From the NCBI GenBank assembly GCA_021531755.1, contig JADYUK010000002.1:1-64000 (forward strand): DNA of 64,000 bases. Direction: 5' to 3'. This document shows, one piece after another, positions 45,109 through 55,101 of this stretch. The translations under genes were made by a program, and so were the position numbers. Position 1 is the stretch's first letter; every line of letters begins with the position of its first letter. The stretch is from Hoylesella loescheii. Its GTDB lineage: Bacteria; Bacteroidota; Bacteroidia; Bacteroidales; Bacteroidaceae. The notes beneath the pieces were generated by a model, which had not been told where the DNA came from, made no database searches, and saw only the letters and a program-made list of their open reading frames with translations.

Positions 45109-47049
45109 TCACTCTGTGGTTTCTATCCTCTTCTCCTTGCTCACCCCAGCCTTGTCCTCGGCTTCCTTATTTTTGTCCTCGGCCTCCTTTGTGGCGTTCT
45201 TGGCCTCCTTAACTGCGTTCAAAGCCTCCTTAGCGGTGTTCTCAGTCTCAGGCTTTTCGGCTGTTGGGGTGTCAGTCACGTCCTGTTTCTTCTCCTCCTC
45301 AGTTGTCACCTCTGCCAGCCCGGGCTCTCCGGTGGACGTCGCCTCCTTCACGACGGGCATTTCTACGGCCATTGGTTTCTGTTCGAGATGCTGTAGCGGA
45401 GCCTCTCTGCGCCTCTCTTTCTTCAGTTCGCTGCCACCCTTCTTCGGTCTCCATTCGTATATGTCGTCCTTTGACAGCGGCCTTACATAGTCAAACCACG
45501 CGAAAGCCGGCAGCTTATATTTGTCTGGCGGAATCTGCGATATGGGGTACATTGTGCCCTTCGACTTGCACGCCCATATCTTCTCGAGTTTCCTCTCCGG
45601 TGTCAGGAACATGCGCATGGTGTCCGTCTCGAGATAGTTGAGCGATATCAGTGTGCTGTCAGCATCGTCCTGCTCGTAGTATATGGACTGCACATTGCCC
45701 TGTGCCTGGTTCAGTCTTAGCTTCCCGTCGGTGAACCATGACTTCATCTCTTTGGATGATATCTGGTTGAAATGAGTCGAGTCAGGAAGCATCTCCACGC
45801 TGAACGCCTGCCCTATGATATGCGCCATGCGTATCGTCGAGTCGGCCATATAAGCCCTTATCTCCTCTCCGAGAATCTGCCGTCCACCCTCGTTCCATAG
45901 TATAGGGTCCTTGTACATGATGAGGACAGAGTCACGTGAGTCCATGACGAGCGAGTCACAGACCCCCTGCACATCTGTGCGGAAGAATCTCGCGTGCGGG
46001 TATCCGAACACCTTCCTGTAGACAGAGTCAGTCTCTATATTGTATGTCAGCATCTTCAGCGTGTCGGCGTGGGCATAGAGCGTGTCTCCCTGTGAGTAGT
46101 CTATTGCTGTCGCACGGTGTGTGGCGTATCCGTATCCGTCGTTCTCGCTGTAGTAGACATAGTCGCCCTTGAACTGTGTCTTGTTCACCGTGTCGTTGAA
46201 GAAGACGTTTGAGAACCCCTCGCTTATCCCAGTCTTCGAGTTATGGAAGAGTGAGTCGGCCGTTATTGTCTTGCCGTCCTTCCGCTTTACTGTTGAGCGG
46301 CTGTAAAGCTCTGTGCGGTCGGTCTTGCTGTTATAGTATCCGTTGTCGGTGATGATGATATCATCGTCCATTGTTATGCGAGAGGGTCCGACGACGTGAG
46401 CCCTTGACGTCCGTGTGTCGTAGTATAGCGTGTCGCCCTCTGTCAGCGATTTCTTGTTCTTCAGCTTGACATTATAGTAGAATATGGCTTGCCTGTCGGC
46501 GGTAGAGTATTCGCCCCAGTCGCTTGTCAGCCTCATATCCCCGTCGACCAGCTTTCCGCCCTCGAAGAAGTATCCCTTTGAGTACAGGCGGTCATAGTTG
46601 AGCGAGTCACAGTATAGCTTTGTCTTGCGGTGGGTGAGCACGACGTTGCGCCTGACCTCGCACATCTCGTCGTTTCCGTCATAGTATGCGTATTCTGATG
46701 TCAGCGTCAGCGTGTCTCCCTGGCGCATCTTGACATGCCCGAAAGCCTCGAACGAGTTAGTCTGCTGGTAGTATAGTGCGCTGTCGCATGTCAGGTGAGC
46801 CCCTTTGTGCAGGAACGCCACCTTCCCTTTGACGAACTGTGCGTCGGGGTGTTTGCCGTATATGTCATACGAGAGCTCATTGGCGTGTTGCAGGTAGACC
46901 TTTGTGTCGGTAGCCTTCTTCTTTGCCCTTCCGCGTTTCTGTGGCCCCTGTGCGCCTGATATCCAGCCTACGACAAAGAGGCATAGAGCTGTCGCGATGA
47001 CTGCCCTATGCCATAGAGTGTTGTCAGATATGTTCTGTTTCATTCTCAT
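45109..47049 (-). CDS. OstA/LptA-like lipopolysaccharide transport protein
   Basis: 646 residues, starting MRMKQNISDNTLWHRAVIA with a signal or anchor segment. Repeated short beta-strands with D-S-L-x-Y/F patterns (LTCDSALYYQQTN, LYCDSLNYDR, TADSLFHNSK, VCDSLVMDSRD) form the OstA beta-jellyroll found in LptA, LptC and the N-terminus of LptD. The protein probably bridges the periplasm in LPS delivery. The last ~100 residues are a charged low-complexity tail rich in Lys, Glu, Ala and Thr. It lies between surA-like and mutL, an order common in Bacteroidales. Confidence 0.85.
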   Translation of the reverse strand: MRMKQNISDNTLWHRAVIATALCLFVVGWISGAQGPQKRGRAKKKATDTKVYLQHANELSYDIYGKHPDAQFVKGKVAFLHKGAHLTCDSALYYQQTNSFEAFGHVKMRQGDTLTLTSEYAYYDGNDEMCEVRRNVVLTHRKTKLYCDSLNYDRLYSKGYFFEGGKLVDGDMRLTSDWGEYSTADRQAIFYYNVKLKNKKSLTEGDTLYYDTRTSRAHVVGPSRITMDDDIIITDNGYYNSKTDRTELYSRSTVKRKDGKTITADSLFHNSKTGISEGFSNVFFNDTVNKTQFKGDYVYYSENDGYGYATHRATAIDYSQGDTLYAHADTLKMLTYNIETDSVYRKVFGYPHARFFRTDVQGVCDSLVMDSRDSVLIMYKDPILWNEGGRQILGEEIRAYMADSTIRMAHIIGQAFSVEMLPDSTHFNQISSKEMKSWFTDGKLRLNQAQGNVQSIYYEQDDADSTLISLNYLETDTMRMFLTPERKLEKIWACKSKGTMYPISQIPPDKYKLPAFAWFDYVRPLSKDDIYEWRPKKGGSELKKERRREAPLQHLEQKPMAVEMPVVKEATSTGEPGLAEVTTEEEKKQDVTDTPTAEKPETENTAKEALNAVKEAKNATKEAEDKNKEAEDKAGVSKEKRIETTE

Positions 47050-47165
47050 TCACATGGTGTTGGTATGATGTGTCGTGGAGAGTGATGCGGCGGCTGTGGT
47101 GTCGTTGTCTGCCTGGTGTCATGGCCAGCCGTTACGTCCTGTCCGTCAGCATGGTCTTCCGTCCG

Positions 47166-48620
47166 TTACTCCTGCACCCATCCGTCGTACTCATAGTCGC
47201 CGTTCTTGTAGCGGCTCTTCATAGATATGTACGTGTTCTTTATCTTGTTCTTCACCCATTCGTGTATGAATTCAGCCTTCCGCTTGCTCAGCACGACATC
47301 CTTCATGACCTGGAAGTCCTCGGTTATTGTGGCGCGGTGTCCCTCGACACGTGACTTCAGCTTCACGACGGCGCATACAGTCTTGCCGCGGTTGTTTGTC
47401 ATTGTGAATGCTGGCGACACGTCGCCGACCTTCATTTTCTCTATTACCCTTGCCACCTCGGTAGGGAGGTCCTGCATGCGGAACTTCGATGTGCGGCCGT
47501 CCTCGGTAGAGTTGAACATGAGTCCCTTATTGCTGCGTGTGTCCTTGTCGTCAGAGACGTATGTCGCAGCCTCCTCGAATGTGAACTTCCCGTTAGCCAT
47601 CTCTGTTGTCAGGGAGTCGAGCATATTGATGCCCTCGTCAATCGCTTCCTGGCTTACACGTGGTTTGCGCAGGATATGGCGCACCTTTATCTTGTCGCCA
47701 CGTTTGTCTATGAGCTGTATGATATGGAATCCGAACTCTGACTCCACTATCTTTGATATCTTCCTTGAGTCAGTAAGGTTGAACGCCACGGCCGCGAAGG
47801 CAGGGTCGAGCATGCCGCGTCCGGTATAGTCGAGCTCACCGCCGTTGCGTGCTGTTCCCGGGTCCTCTGAGTAGAAGCGGGCGAGGGTCTGGAATGTTGT
47901 CTCGCCTTTCTGTATGCGCTCGGTGTATCCGCGCAGCTCGTCCTTCACGCGGTTTATCTCCTCGATAGGAATCTTCGGTGTGCGTGTGATAATCTCCACC
48001 TCCACCTCTGTCGGCACATATGGTATGCTGTCCTCCGGCATATTGCGGAAATACTGTCTCACCTCAGACGGGGTCACCTTTATATCCTCCACGAGTTTCT
48101 CCCTCATCCTCTGTGCCAGCTGGCTGTTCTTGTAGTCGTCGTGCAGTGACTGGCGTATCTTCGTCAGTGGCATCTTGCGGTATTCCTCAAGCTTCTCTTT
48201 CGAGCCTATCATTGATATCCAGTAGTTTATCTGCTGCTCCACGCCCTGTGATATCTCAGCCTCTGTCACCTCGATACTGTCGAGAGCGGCCTGGTGGAGG
48301 AAGAGTTTCTGCACAGCTATCTGCTCTGGCAGACGGCAGTCCGGGTTTCCGGGCAGTGTCATTCCCTCCGCCTCATACTGTGCTCTCAGCTGCTCGACAT
48401 CAGAGAGGAGTATCGCCTCGTCTCCGACGACCCATATCACCTCGTCGGCGACAGTCTTCTGTGGCACAACAGTCTCTGCGTCCTTCTTCTCCACAGTCTT
48501 CGCTGTGTCTGTTGTCTCGTCGTCGGCTGTCCTCGCCATGCTATGGTGTGAGACGCCTGCTGTTATCGCTGCCACGTTGGCTATAGCAGCAGTCAGTATG
48601 ATGAAAAGTGTTTTCTTCAT
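47166..48620 (-). CDS. SurA-like periplasmic peptidyl-prolyl isomerase
   Basis: 484 residues with signal peptide MKKTLFIILTAAIANVAAITAG. An N-terminal helical chaperone domain is followed by a parvulin domain (FYSEDPGTARNGGELDYTGRG and FGFHIIQLIDKRGDKI). A second, weaker parvulin-like segment follows (VRHILRKPRV). It folds outer-membrane proteins together with the neighbouring isomerase, and is placed next to the OstA-like gene whose pathway needs such chaperones. Start chosen at the only signal peptide. Confidence 0.88.
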   Translation of the reverse strand: MKKTLFIILTAAIANVAAITAGVSHHSMARTADDETTDTAKTVEKKDAETVVPQKTVADEVIWVVGDEAILLSDVEQLRAQYEAEGMTLPGNPDCRLPEQIAVQKLFLHQAALDSIEVTEAEISQGVEQQINYWISMIGSKEKLEEYRKMPLTKIRQSLHDDYKNSQLAQRMREKLVEDIKVTPSEVRQYFRNMPEDSIPYVPTEVEVEIITRTPKIPIEEINRVKDELRGYTERIQKGETTFQTLARFYSEDPGTARNGGELDYTGRGMLDPAFAAVAFNLTDSRKISKIVESEFGFHIIQLIDKRGDKIKVRHILRKPRVSQEAIDEGINMLDSLTTEMANGKFTFEEAATYVSDDKDTRSNKGLMFNSTEDGRTSKFRMQDLPTEVARVIEKMKVGDVSPAFTMTNNRGKTVCAVVKLKSRVEGHRATITEDFQVMKDVVLSKRKAEFIHEWVKNKIKNTYISMKSRYKNGDYEYDGWVQE

Positions 48621-48695
48621 TTACGATGTGTTCTGCGTGATGTGCCACGGCGTGTCCTGTGTGTTGCCGGCACGTTATTATGCTTATGTGGTGGG

Positions 48696-50123
48696 TTAGT
48701 GCTTGTTTACTGTCGCCACAACCTCTGGGTAGACCTCTACGGTGTATTTCTTCCTGAGAGCCTCCACCCATGCTTTCTCGAGAGCGTTCTGGTAGTCGGT
48801 TGTCACGGCGCTCCTGACATCGGCCATCTCCTTCGGAGCCTTCAGCTTCTTTCCGTGGATGGCGTCGAATGGATAGTCCTTTACAGGCTTCACCTTGACA
48901 TCCTTGGCCTTGAACACGAGGCTGTCGACCAATGCGTTGTCGCCTTTCTTGAACAGTCCCTTCTCTACACGTATGCGTATTATGGAGTCGCCGTTGAATG
49001 TCTTGCGCAGCGTCTCGTTCCAGTCCTCAAAGGCGAGTCCCTTGACGCTTTTTGCCACAGCCTTTATGTCAGCCTTGTCCTTTACATGGTATACCATGCC
49101 TTTGAATCGCGGCTCGTCCCATTTGTATTGTTTCTTGTTCTTCTTGAAGAAGGCTTTCAGTCCCTCCTCGTCCTTCGAGCCTTTCTCCCACACCTCTCTG
49201 TTGCTTATCTCGTAGAGCAGCAGTCCGTCGTGGTATTCCCTTATGAGATTCTTCAGTTCGGGGTCCTTTGCCTCCATCTCGGCAGCCTGCTCGTCCATTA
49301 TCTGCTGTGCGGTCTTTGTGTTTCCGCTCTCCTTAACCATCTCCTCGACCTTGCGGTTGGCTATGGCGTCGCGCAGGTTGCGTCGCTCGATGAATTTCAT
49401 TATTGCGGGGCGCAGGGTGTCGTACGGGTCTATCTGCTTCCTCTCCATGACCTTTATGATATGCCATCCGACGGGTGAGAGCACCGGCTTTGATGTCTCG
49501 CCGTCCTTGAGGGCGTAAGCAGCCTTGTCAAACTCCTCGAATGTCTGTCCGTGGGATATCCATCCTATCACGCCTCCCTGTTTCGCTGCCCCGGGGTCCT
49601 CTGATTTCTTAGAGGCCAGCTCAGTGAAGTCGGCACCGTTCATGAGGGCGTTGTAGAGCGAGTCTATGCGTGCCTTCTTTGCCTTCTCGGTCTCTTTGTC
49701 GGCGTCGGGTGACAGGCGCACGAAGATATGAGCCGGCTTTATCAGTCCGTCGGGGCCTATGCGTTTCGCCTCGTTGTCATAAAGAGTGTGTGCCTCGGCC
49801 TCCACATCAGCCTCTGTGACGAGAGCCGGGCGTATCTGCATGTCGCGGTACTGGCGGAACTCGTTTTTGTATGACGTCAGCGTGTCCATCCTCTCGTCGA
49901 GAGCGGCCTGCACCTTCAGCTTGTAGTTGACGAATAGCTCGACGTACTCCTCGACATTCTTTTTGTCGATGACGCCCTCCGAGTTGTTCTTGTTGTATGA
50001 GTATTCGAATTCAGAGCGTGTTATGTCTTTCCCGGCAATCTTCATTATGACGGGGTCGTCGGTCTGTGCTGTCGCTGTCGTGCAGCATAGTAGAAAAGCT
50101 GCGATGAGAGATTTTGCGTTCAT
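48696..50123 (-). CDS. Periplasmic PpiC-type peptidyl-prolyl isomerase
   Basis: About 475 residues from the ATG at 50123 (signal MNAKSLIAAFLLCCTTATAQ); the frame is open to 50204. A parvulin domain is clear: AHIFVRLSPDADK, KKSEDPGAAKQGGVIGWISH and VGWHIIKVMER. The last half is helical and binds substrates. With the SurA-like gene 75 bp downstream it forms a pair of outer-membrane chaperones. Confidence 0.88.
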   Translation of the reverse strand: MNAKSLIAAFLLCCTTATAQTDDPVIMKIAGKDITRSEFEYSYNKNNSEGVIDKKNVEEYVELFVNYKLKVQAALDERMDTLTSYKNEFRQYRDMQIRPALVTEADVEAEAHTLYDNEAKRIGPDGLIKPAHIFVRLSPDADKETEKAKKARIDSLYNALMNGADFTELASKKSEDPGAAKQGGVIGWISHGQTFEEFDKAAYALKDGETSKPVLSPVGWHIIKVMERKQIDPYDTLRPAIMKFIERRNLRDAIANRKVEEMVKESGNTKTAQQIMDEQAAEMEAKDPELKNLIREYHDGLLLYEISNREVWEKGSKDEEGLKAFFKKNKKQYKWDEPRFKGMVYHVKDKADIKAVAKSVKGLAFEDWNETLRKTFNGDSIIRIRVEKGLFKKGDNALVDSLVFKAKDVKVKPVKDYPFDAIHGKKLKAPKEMADVRSAVTTDYQNALEKAWVEALRKKYTVEVYPEVVATVNKH

Positions 50124-50299
50124 TCTGCTGTCGTTTGGTATTGTTCCTTTTGCTTTGGGCTGTCTGCCGTCCCTATGCCCATGGTGTGGCGCGGCAGCTT
50201 CCATGGCTGTGCTGGGGGCGGTGTCGTATCGGTCAGCCCGGCGGTTAATGTTGTCGGGGGCATGGTGTGTGTCCCCTCCAGGGTTATTGTGTAGATACG

Positions 50300-50367
50300 G
50301 ACAACTTGACAGAAAGAGTCGCCATTGTCCCTTCCGGGGCTATGGACTCCAGTCTGTCAAGTTGTCC
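50300..50367. other. Long inverted repeat downstream of guaB
   Basis: Perfect 14-bp arms GGACAACTTGACAG (50300-50313) and CTGTCAAGTTGTCC (50354-50367) enclose an inner pair GAGTC/GACTC. It lies 10 bp after the guaB stop. No T-run follows on the minus strand, so it could stabilise the mRNA end or attenuate read-through rather than be a classical terminator. Confidence 0.55.
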
Positions 50368-50376
50368 ATGAGTGTA

Positions 50377-51873
<1,497 letters not shown>

Positions 51874-51884
51874 TTAATTGCGTG

Positions 51885-51892
51885 CAAAGTTA
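51885..51892 (-). promoter_or_regulatory. Possible -7 element for guaB
   Basis: TAACTTTG on the minus strand, 24 nt before the guaB ATG, matches TAnnTTTG. The expected TTTG at -33 is not present; the region is AT-rich. Confidence 0.45.
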
Positions 51893-52216
51893 CCAAAAAT
51901 TCTCCACATATTTAATTATTATTCCCGAAAATAAATATATATGAAGAATAATTAACTTTTCTCCATTCCTCTCCGCGCCCCTCCCCATAGCCGCCGCCCT
52001 CACTGCCGGCCGCTGTCACGCCAGCTCCTCATGGCGGTGTGGGAGCGGGCAAAAGTTGACGGGAAGCACAGAGACTCCGCTGCCCGCCTCCCGCCACAGA
52101 GGCGTTCTCCCAGCCTCCACAGCCCTCGCTTCCCTTCTCTCTCCTGAGCTCAGGGATATTGCCTAAATGATGCTATAATGCCGCTTTATTATATCATTGC
52201 CTATAAATTACATAAT

Positions 52217-52304
52217 AAAGACCAAGTAATTATAATATAAAGACTAAGTAATTACAATACAAAGACTGAGTAATTGCAATATAAATACTCTGTAATCACA
52301 CATT
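52217..52304. repeat. 22-bp tandem repeat, 4 copies (GTAATTAC family, locus 2)
   Basis: Units start at 52217, 52239, 52261 and 52283, exactly 22 bp apart, with the core GTAATTAC perfect in the second copy. The unit matches the array at 5592-5679, and likeness continues about 35 bp past the last unit in both loci (GTAATCA, CATTA, then CATC). Confidence 0.9.
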
Positions 52305-52757
52305 AATATGCAATATTCCGCATCGTGATATGCTACCTCTGGGCTCGCTATGATATATGCTCTGCATGCCGGAAAGCCGAGATGTCTTTGGCGTGTAATG
52401 GTGGGAGAAAGGGCGAATGGAGGAGTGTTGCCCTCCTCAACATGGTAGATGAGTCTGGCGATGCGGGTGGGAGGCAGGGCGAATCAGGGTGTGTTGCCCT
52501 CAGCTTAATCCCGTTCTGCCCGCCTTCTCCTCTCGCATTGTCTTCTTCTGTCCTGCTGCTGGCTGGCATGTTCTTATTGCATAGTCAGGTCTCGCTGCCA
52601 GTTGCCGTTCCAGAATGGGTGTTTCCCGTTGCGCTCTCCTGTTGTTTTGTATGCGCTTGTGCCATTGTTATTGGCATGATAATGGTGCTGGGGATGCCTT
52701 TTAGATTGATATATATCATTTTTACAAGCAAAAAAGAGAGATATTCAGTCAGAATAT

Positions 52758-52788
52758 TTTGCAGTCTCATGATAAAGCAGTACCTTTG
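52758..52788 (+). promoter_or_regulatory. Promoter of tRNA-Val
   Basis: TTTG (52758-52761), a 19-nt spacer and TACCTTTG (52781-52788), 45 nt before the tRNA 5' end. Confidence 0.75.
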
Positions 52789-52833
52789 CAACCGCTTTTG
52801 AAGAAAAGCTTCGATCATTGTAACGACAGTTAC

Positions 52834-52911
52834 GGGCGCTTAGCTCAGTTGGTTCAGAGCGTCTGCCTTACAAGCAGAGGGTCGGGGGTTCGAATCCCTC
52901 AGCGCCCACCA
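52834..52911 (+). tRNA. tRNA-Val (anticodon TAC)
   Basis: The acceptor stem GGGCGCT/AGCGCCC is complete, with discriminator A and encoded CCA. D-stem GCTC/GAGC, anticodon stem TCTGC/GCAGA around CTTACAA (anticodon TAC) and T-loop TTCGAAT are all present. Confidence 0.97.
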
Positions 52912-52918
52912 GGGGTGT

Positions 52919-52959
52919 CCCCCGTAGTTCCTCAGGGAATTGCGGGGGAATTTGTTTTT
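52919..52959 (+). terminator. Intrinsic terminator after tRNA-Val
   Basis: CCCCCG pairs with TGCGGGGG around an inner GTTCC/GGGAAT pair, followed by AATTTGTTTTT. Confidence 0.8.
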
Positions 52960-53291
52960 AGATAACGAATCACAGTATGGAGCAATCGGCGGCAACTGTT
53001 GGCCCACCCGGCCATGGTCTCACGCGACGGCCGATGCGTAAGGAGCAAGGGCAAACCCTCTGCCACCCCTCACCAATGAAAGGTATGACAGGTGTTGTAT
53101 GCAGGATACAACGACCACCCACCCGGGCTTCATTTTGGTATGGAAAGGAGCCGGGACAGTATGACACAATATAGGCACAGGCATGAGAATGCCGGCAGCC
53201 GAATCACAGGAAACATGCAGGTATGCTATGTTGACTTATTAAATATATATAAATTAAGGTAGAAAAGAGCCAAGGAAAAGAATTATTGTAT
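52960..53291. other. Gene-free stretch between tRNA-Val and the purB repeat array
   Basis: No gene is seen. Small hairpins CGGCC/GGCCG (about 52999-53024), AGGG/CCCT (about 53048-53059) and GTTGTAT/ATACAAC (53094-53112) cluster here. They might be part of a small RNA, but there is no promoter, so this stays a remark. Confidence 0.3.
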
Positions 53292-53299
53292 TAACTTTG
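53292..53299 (+). promoter_or_regulatory. Possible -7 element before the purB array
   Basis: TAACTTTG overlaps the start of the first 66-bp unit. The array's last junction reads TATCTTCG, one change from a second -7 element closer to purB. Confidence 0.4.
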
Positions 53300-53564
53300 C
53301 ATAGGATAGGCTGCGGCTCGGCAATATTGAGCAAGCTCTATTGCACTCACCTTGCACTCTCCTTGCATAGGATAGGCTGCGGCTCGGCAATACAGAGCGA
53401 GCTCTATTGCGCTCACCTTGCACTCTCCTTGCATAGGATAGGCTGCGGCTCGGCAATATTGAGCAAGCTCTATTGCACTCACCTTGCACTCTCCTTGCAT
53501 AGGATAGGCTGCGGCTCGGCAATATTGAGCAAGCTCTATTGCACTCACCTTGCACTATCTTCGC
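53297..53564. repeat. 66-bp tandem repeat upstream of purB, 4 copies
   Basis: Units start at 53297, 53363, 53429 and 53495, exactly 66 bp apart and almost identical. TTGCA recurs every 11 bp inside each unit junction (53341, 53352, 53363). Each unit has GGATAGGCTGCGGCTCGGCA and GAGCAAGCTC, the latter also in the array at 1-228. Because 66 is a multiple of three, periodic open frames appear on both strands; they are not genes. Confidence 0.95.
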
Positions 53565-53594
53565 AAAATAATATCGTATCTGTTTTTAAGGACC

Positions 53595-54965
53595 ATGACA
53601 CTTGAAGCATTAACAGCCATATCGCCGATTGACGGGCGATACCGTGGCAAGACAGAGACTCTTGCCGACTATTTCTCAGAGTACGCCCTTGTCCGTTACC
53701 GTGTGCGTGTTGAGATAGAGTATTTCATCACGCTATGTGAGCTCCCCCTCCCACAGCTCGCATCGTTCGACCATGCCCTCTTCCCTATGCTGCGCTCCAT
53801 CTACGAGACATTCACCGTAGCCGACGCACAGCGTGTCAAGGACATCGAGAAGGTGACAAACCATGATGTGAAGGCTGTCGAATACTTCATTAAGGAGCAG
53901 CTCGACGCCTTCGATGCAGAAGGCAAGGTTGCACATGGCTATTTCGAGCCGTTCAAGGAGTTTATACACTTCGGCCTCACATCCCAGGATATAAACAACA
54001 CAAGCGTGCCACTCTCCATCAAGGAAGCCCTTGAGCAAGTCTATTATCCACAGGTGGAGGAGCTCATACAGCAGCTCCGTGACTATGCTGAGGAGTGGAA
54101 GGATGTGCCCATGCTCGCCAAGACCCACGGCCAGCCAGCCTCTCCGACACGTCTCGGCAAAGAGATAATGGTCTTCGCATACCGTCTCGACGAGCAGCTC
54201 CAGCTGCTGAAGCAATGCAAGCATACAGCAAAGTTCGGAGGCGCGACAGGCAACTACAACGCCCACCATGTGGCATATCCCGACTATGACTGGCGTGCCT
54301 TCGGCAACCGTTTCGTCAGCGAGAAGCTCGGTCTCGAGCGTGAGCAGTTCACGACACAGATATCCAACTATGACCATCTCGGCAGCATCTTCGATGCCAT
54401 ACGCCGCATAAACACTATCATCATCGACCTCGACCGCGATTTCTGGATGTATATCTCCATGGAATACTTCAAGCAGAAAATCAAGGCAGGCGAGGTGGGG
54501 TCGTCGGCCATGCCACACAAGGTCAACCCGATAGACTTTGAGAACTCAGAGGGCAACCTCGGCATAGCCAACGCCATACTGCAGTTCCTCGCACAGAAAC
54601 TCCCTGTCAGCCGTCTGCAGAGAGACCTCACTGACTCTACCGTGCTGCGCAACATCGGCACACCTCTCGGACATGGCGTCATAGCCATACAGAGCACACT
54701 GAAAGGCCTCCGCAAGCTCATCCTGAACCAGGAAGCACTGCAGCGCGACCTCGACAATACATGGGCTGTCGTGGCTGAGGCTATACAGACAATACTCCGC
54801 CGCGAGGCTTACCCGCATCCGTATGAGGCACTGAAAGCACTGACACGCACCAACAAGCACATGACCGAGGAGACCATACACGAGTTTGTGAAGACTCTCG
54901 ACGTATCTGACGAGGTGAAGGCAGAGCTCATGGCTATCACGCCATCAAACTATACAGGCATCTGA
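53595..54965 (+). CDS. purB: Adenylosuccinate lyase
   Basis: About 456 residues from the ATG at 53595 (MTLEALTAISPIDGRYRGKT), the conserved start. The enzyme acts twice in purine synthesis, splitting fumarate from SAICAR and from adenylosuccinate. The fumarate-lyase signature GSSAMPHKVNPIDFENSEGN, the substrate loop TSQDINNTS and the catalytic His in KTHGQPASPT are clear. Its upstream region is the 66-bp array, so leader length depends on repeat copy number. Confidence 0.97.
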   Translation: MTLEALTAISPIDGRYRGKTETLADYFSEYALVRYRVRVEIEYFITLCELPLPQLASFDHALFPMLRSIYETFTVADAQRVKDIEKVTNHDVKAVEYFIKEQLDAFDAEGKVAHGYFEPFKEFIHFGLTSQDINNTSVPLSIKEALEQVYYPQVEELIQQLRDYAEEWKDVPMLAKTHGQPASPTRLGKEIMVFAYRLDEQLQLLKQCKHTAKFGGATGNYNAHHVAYPDYDWRAFGNRFVSEKLGLEREQFTTQISNYDHLGSIFDAIRRINTIIIDLDRDFWMYISMEYFKQKIKAGEVGSSAMPHKVNPIDFENSEGNLGIANAILQFLAQKLPVSRLQRDLTDSTVLRNIGTPLGHGVIAIQSTLKGLRKLILNQEALQRDLDNTWAVVAEAIQTILRREAYPHPYEALKALTRTNKHMTEETIHEFVKTLDVSDEVKAELMAITPSNYTGI

Positions 54966-55101
54966 CAAGCCGCCCAGGCATGCAGACGGATAACAACAAT
55001 AAAGGACACAATATACAAAGAAAGAAAAAAACATTCACCATAATAATCAACCACAAGGCTCGCGAGAGTCATTTTCATTAACCCAATCACAAAGAACAAC
55101 A

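Larger units (their letters stand above)
51900..52833. other. Gene-free stretch between guaB and tRNA-Val
   Basis: An AT-rich start is followed by a C-rich block (about 51955-52150), the 22-bp array and then mixed sequence. The open frame 52325-52801 has a hydrophobic middle but no family likeness, and its end covers the tRNA promoter, so it is not called. Confidence 0.7.

Noticed and set aside
52325..52801. 158-codon open frame before tRNA-Val
   Set aside because: No family likeness; its 3' end covers the tRNA promoter.
52960..53291. Candidate small RNA downstream of tRNA-Val
   Set aside because: Small hairpins exist, but no promoter or terminator frames them.
53283..53605. Periodic open frames on both strands in the purB repeat array
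   Set aside because: They arise because the 66-bp unit is a multiple of three; the same is seen on both strands, and there is no start or ribosome site.
53733..54518. 261-codon minus-strand frame inside purB
   Set aside because: Antisense shadow of a well-conserved gene; no promoter or ribosome site.
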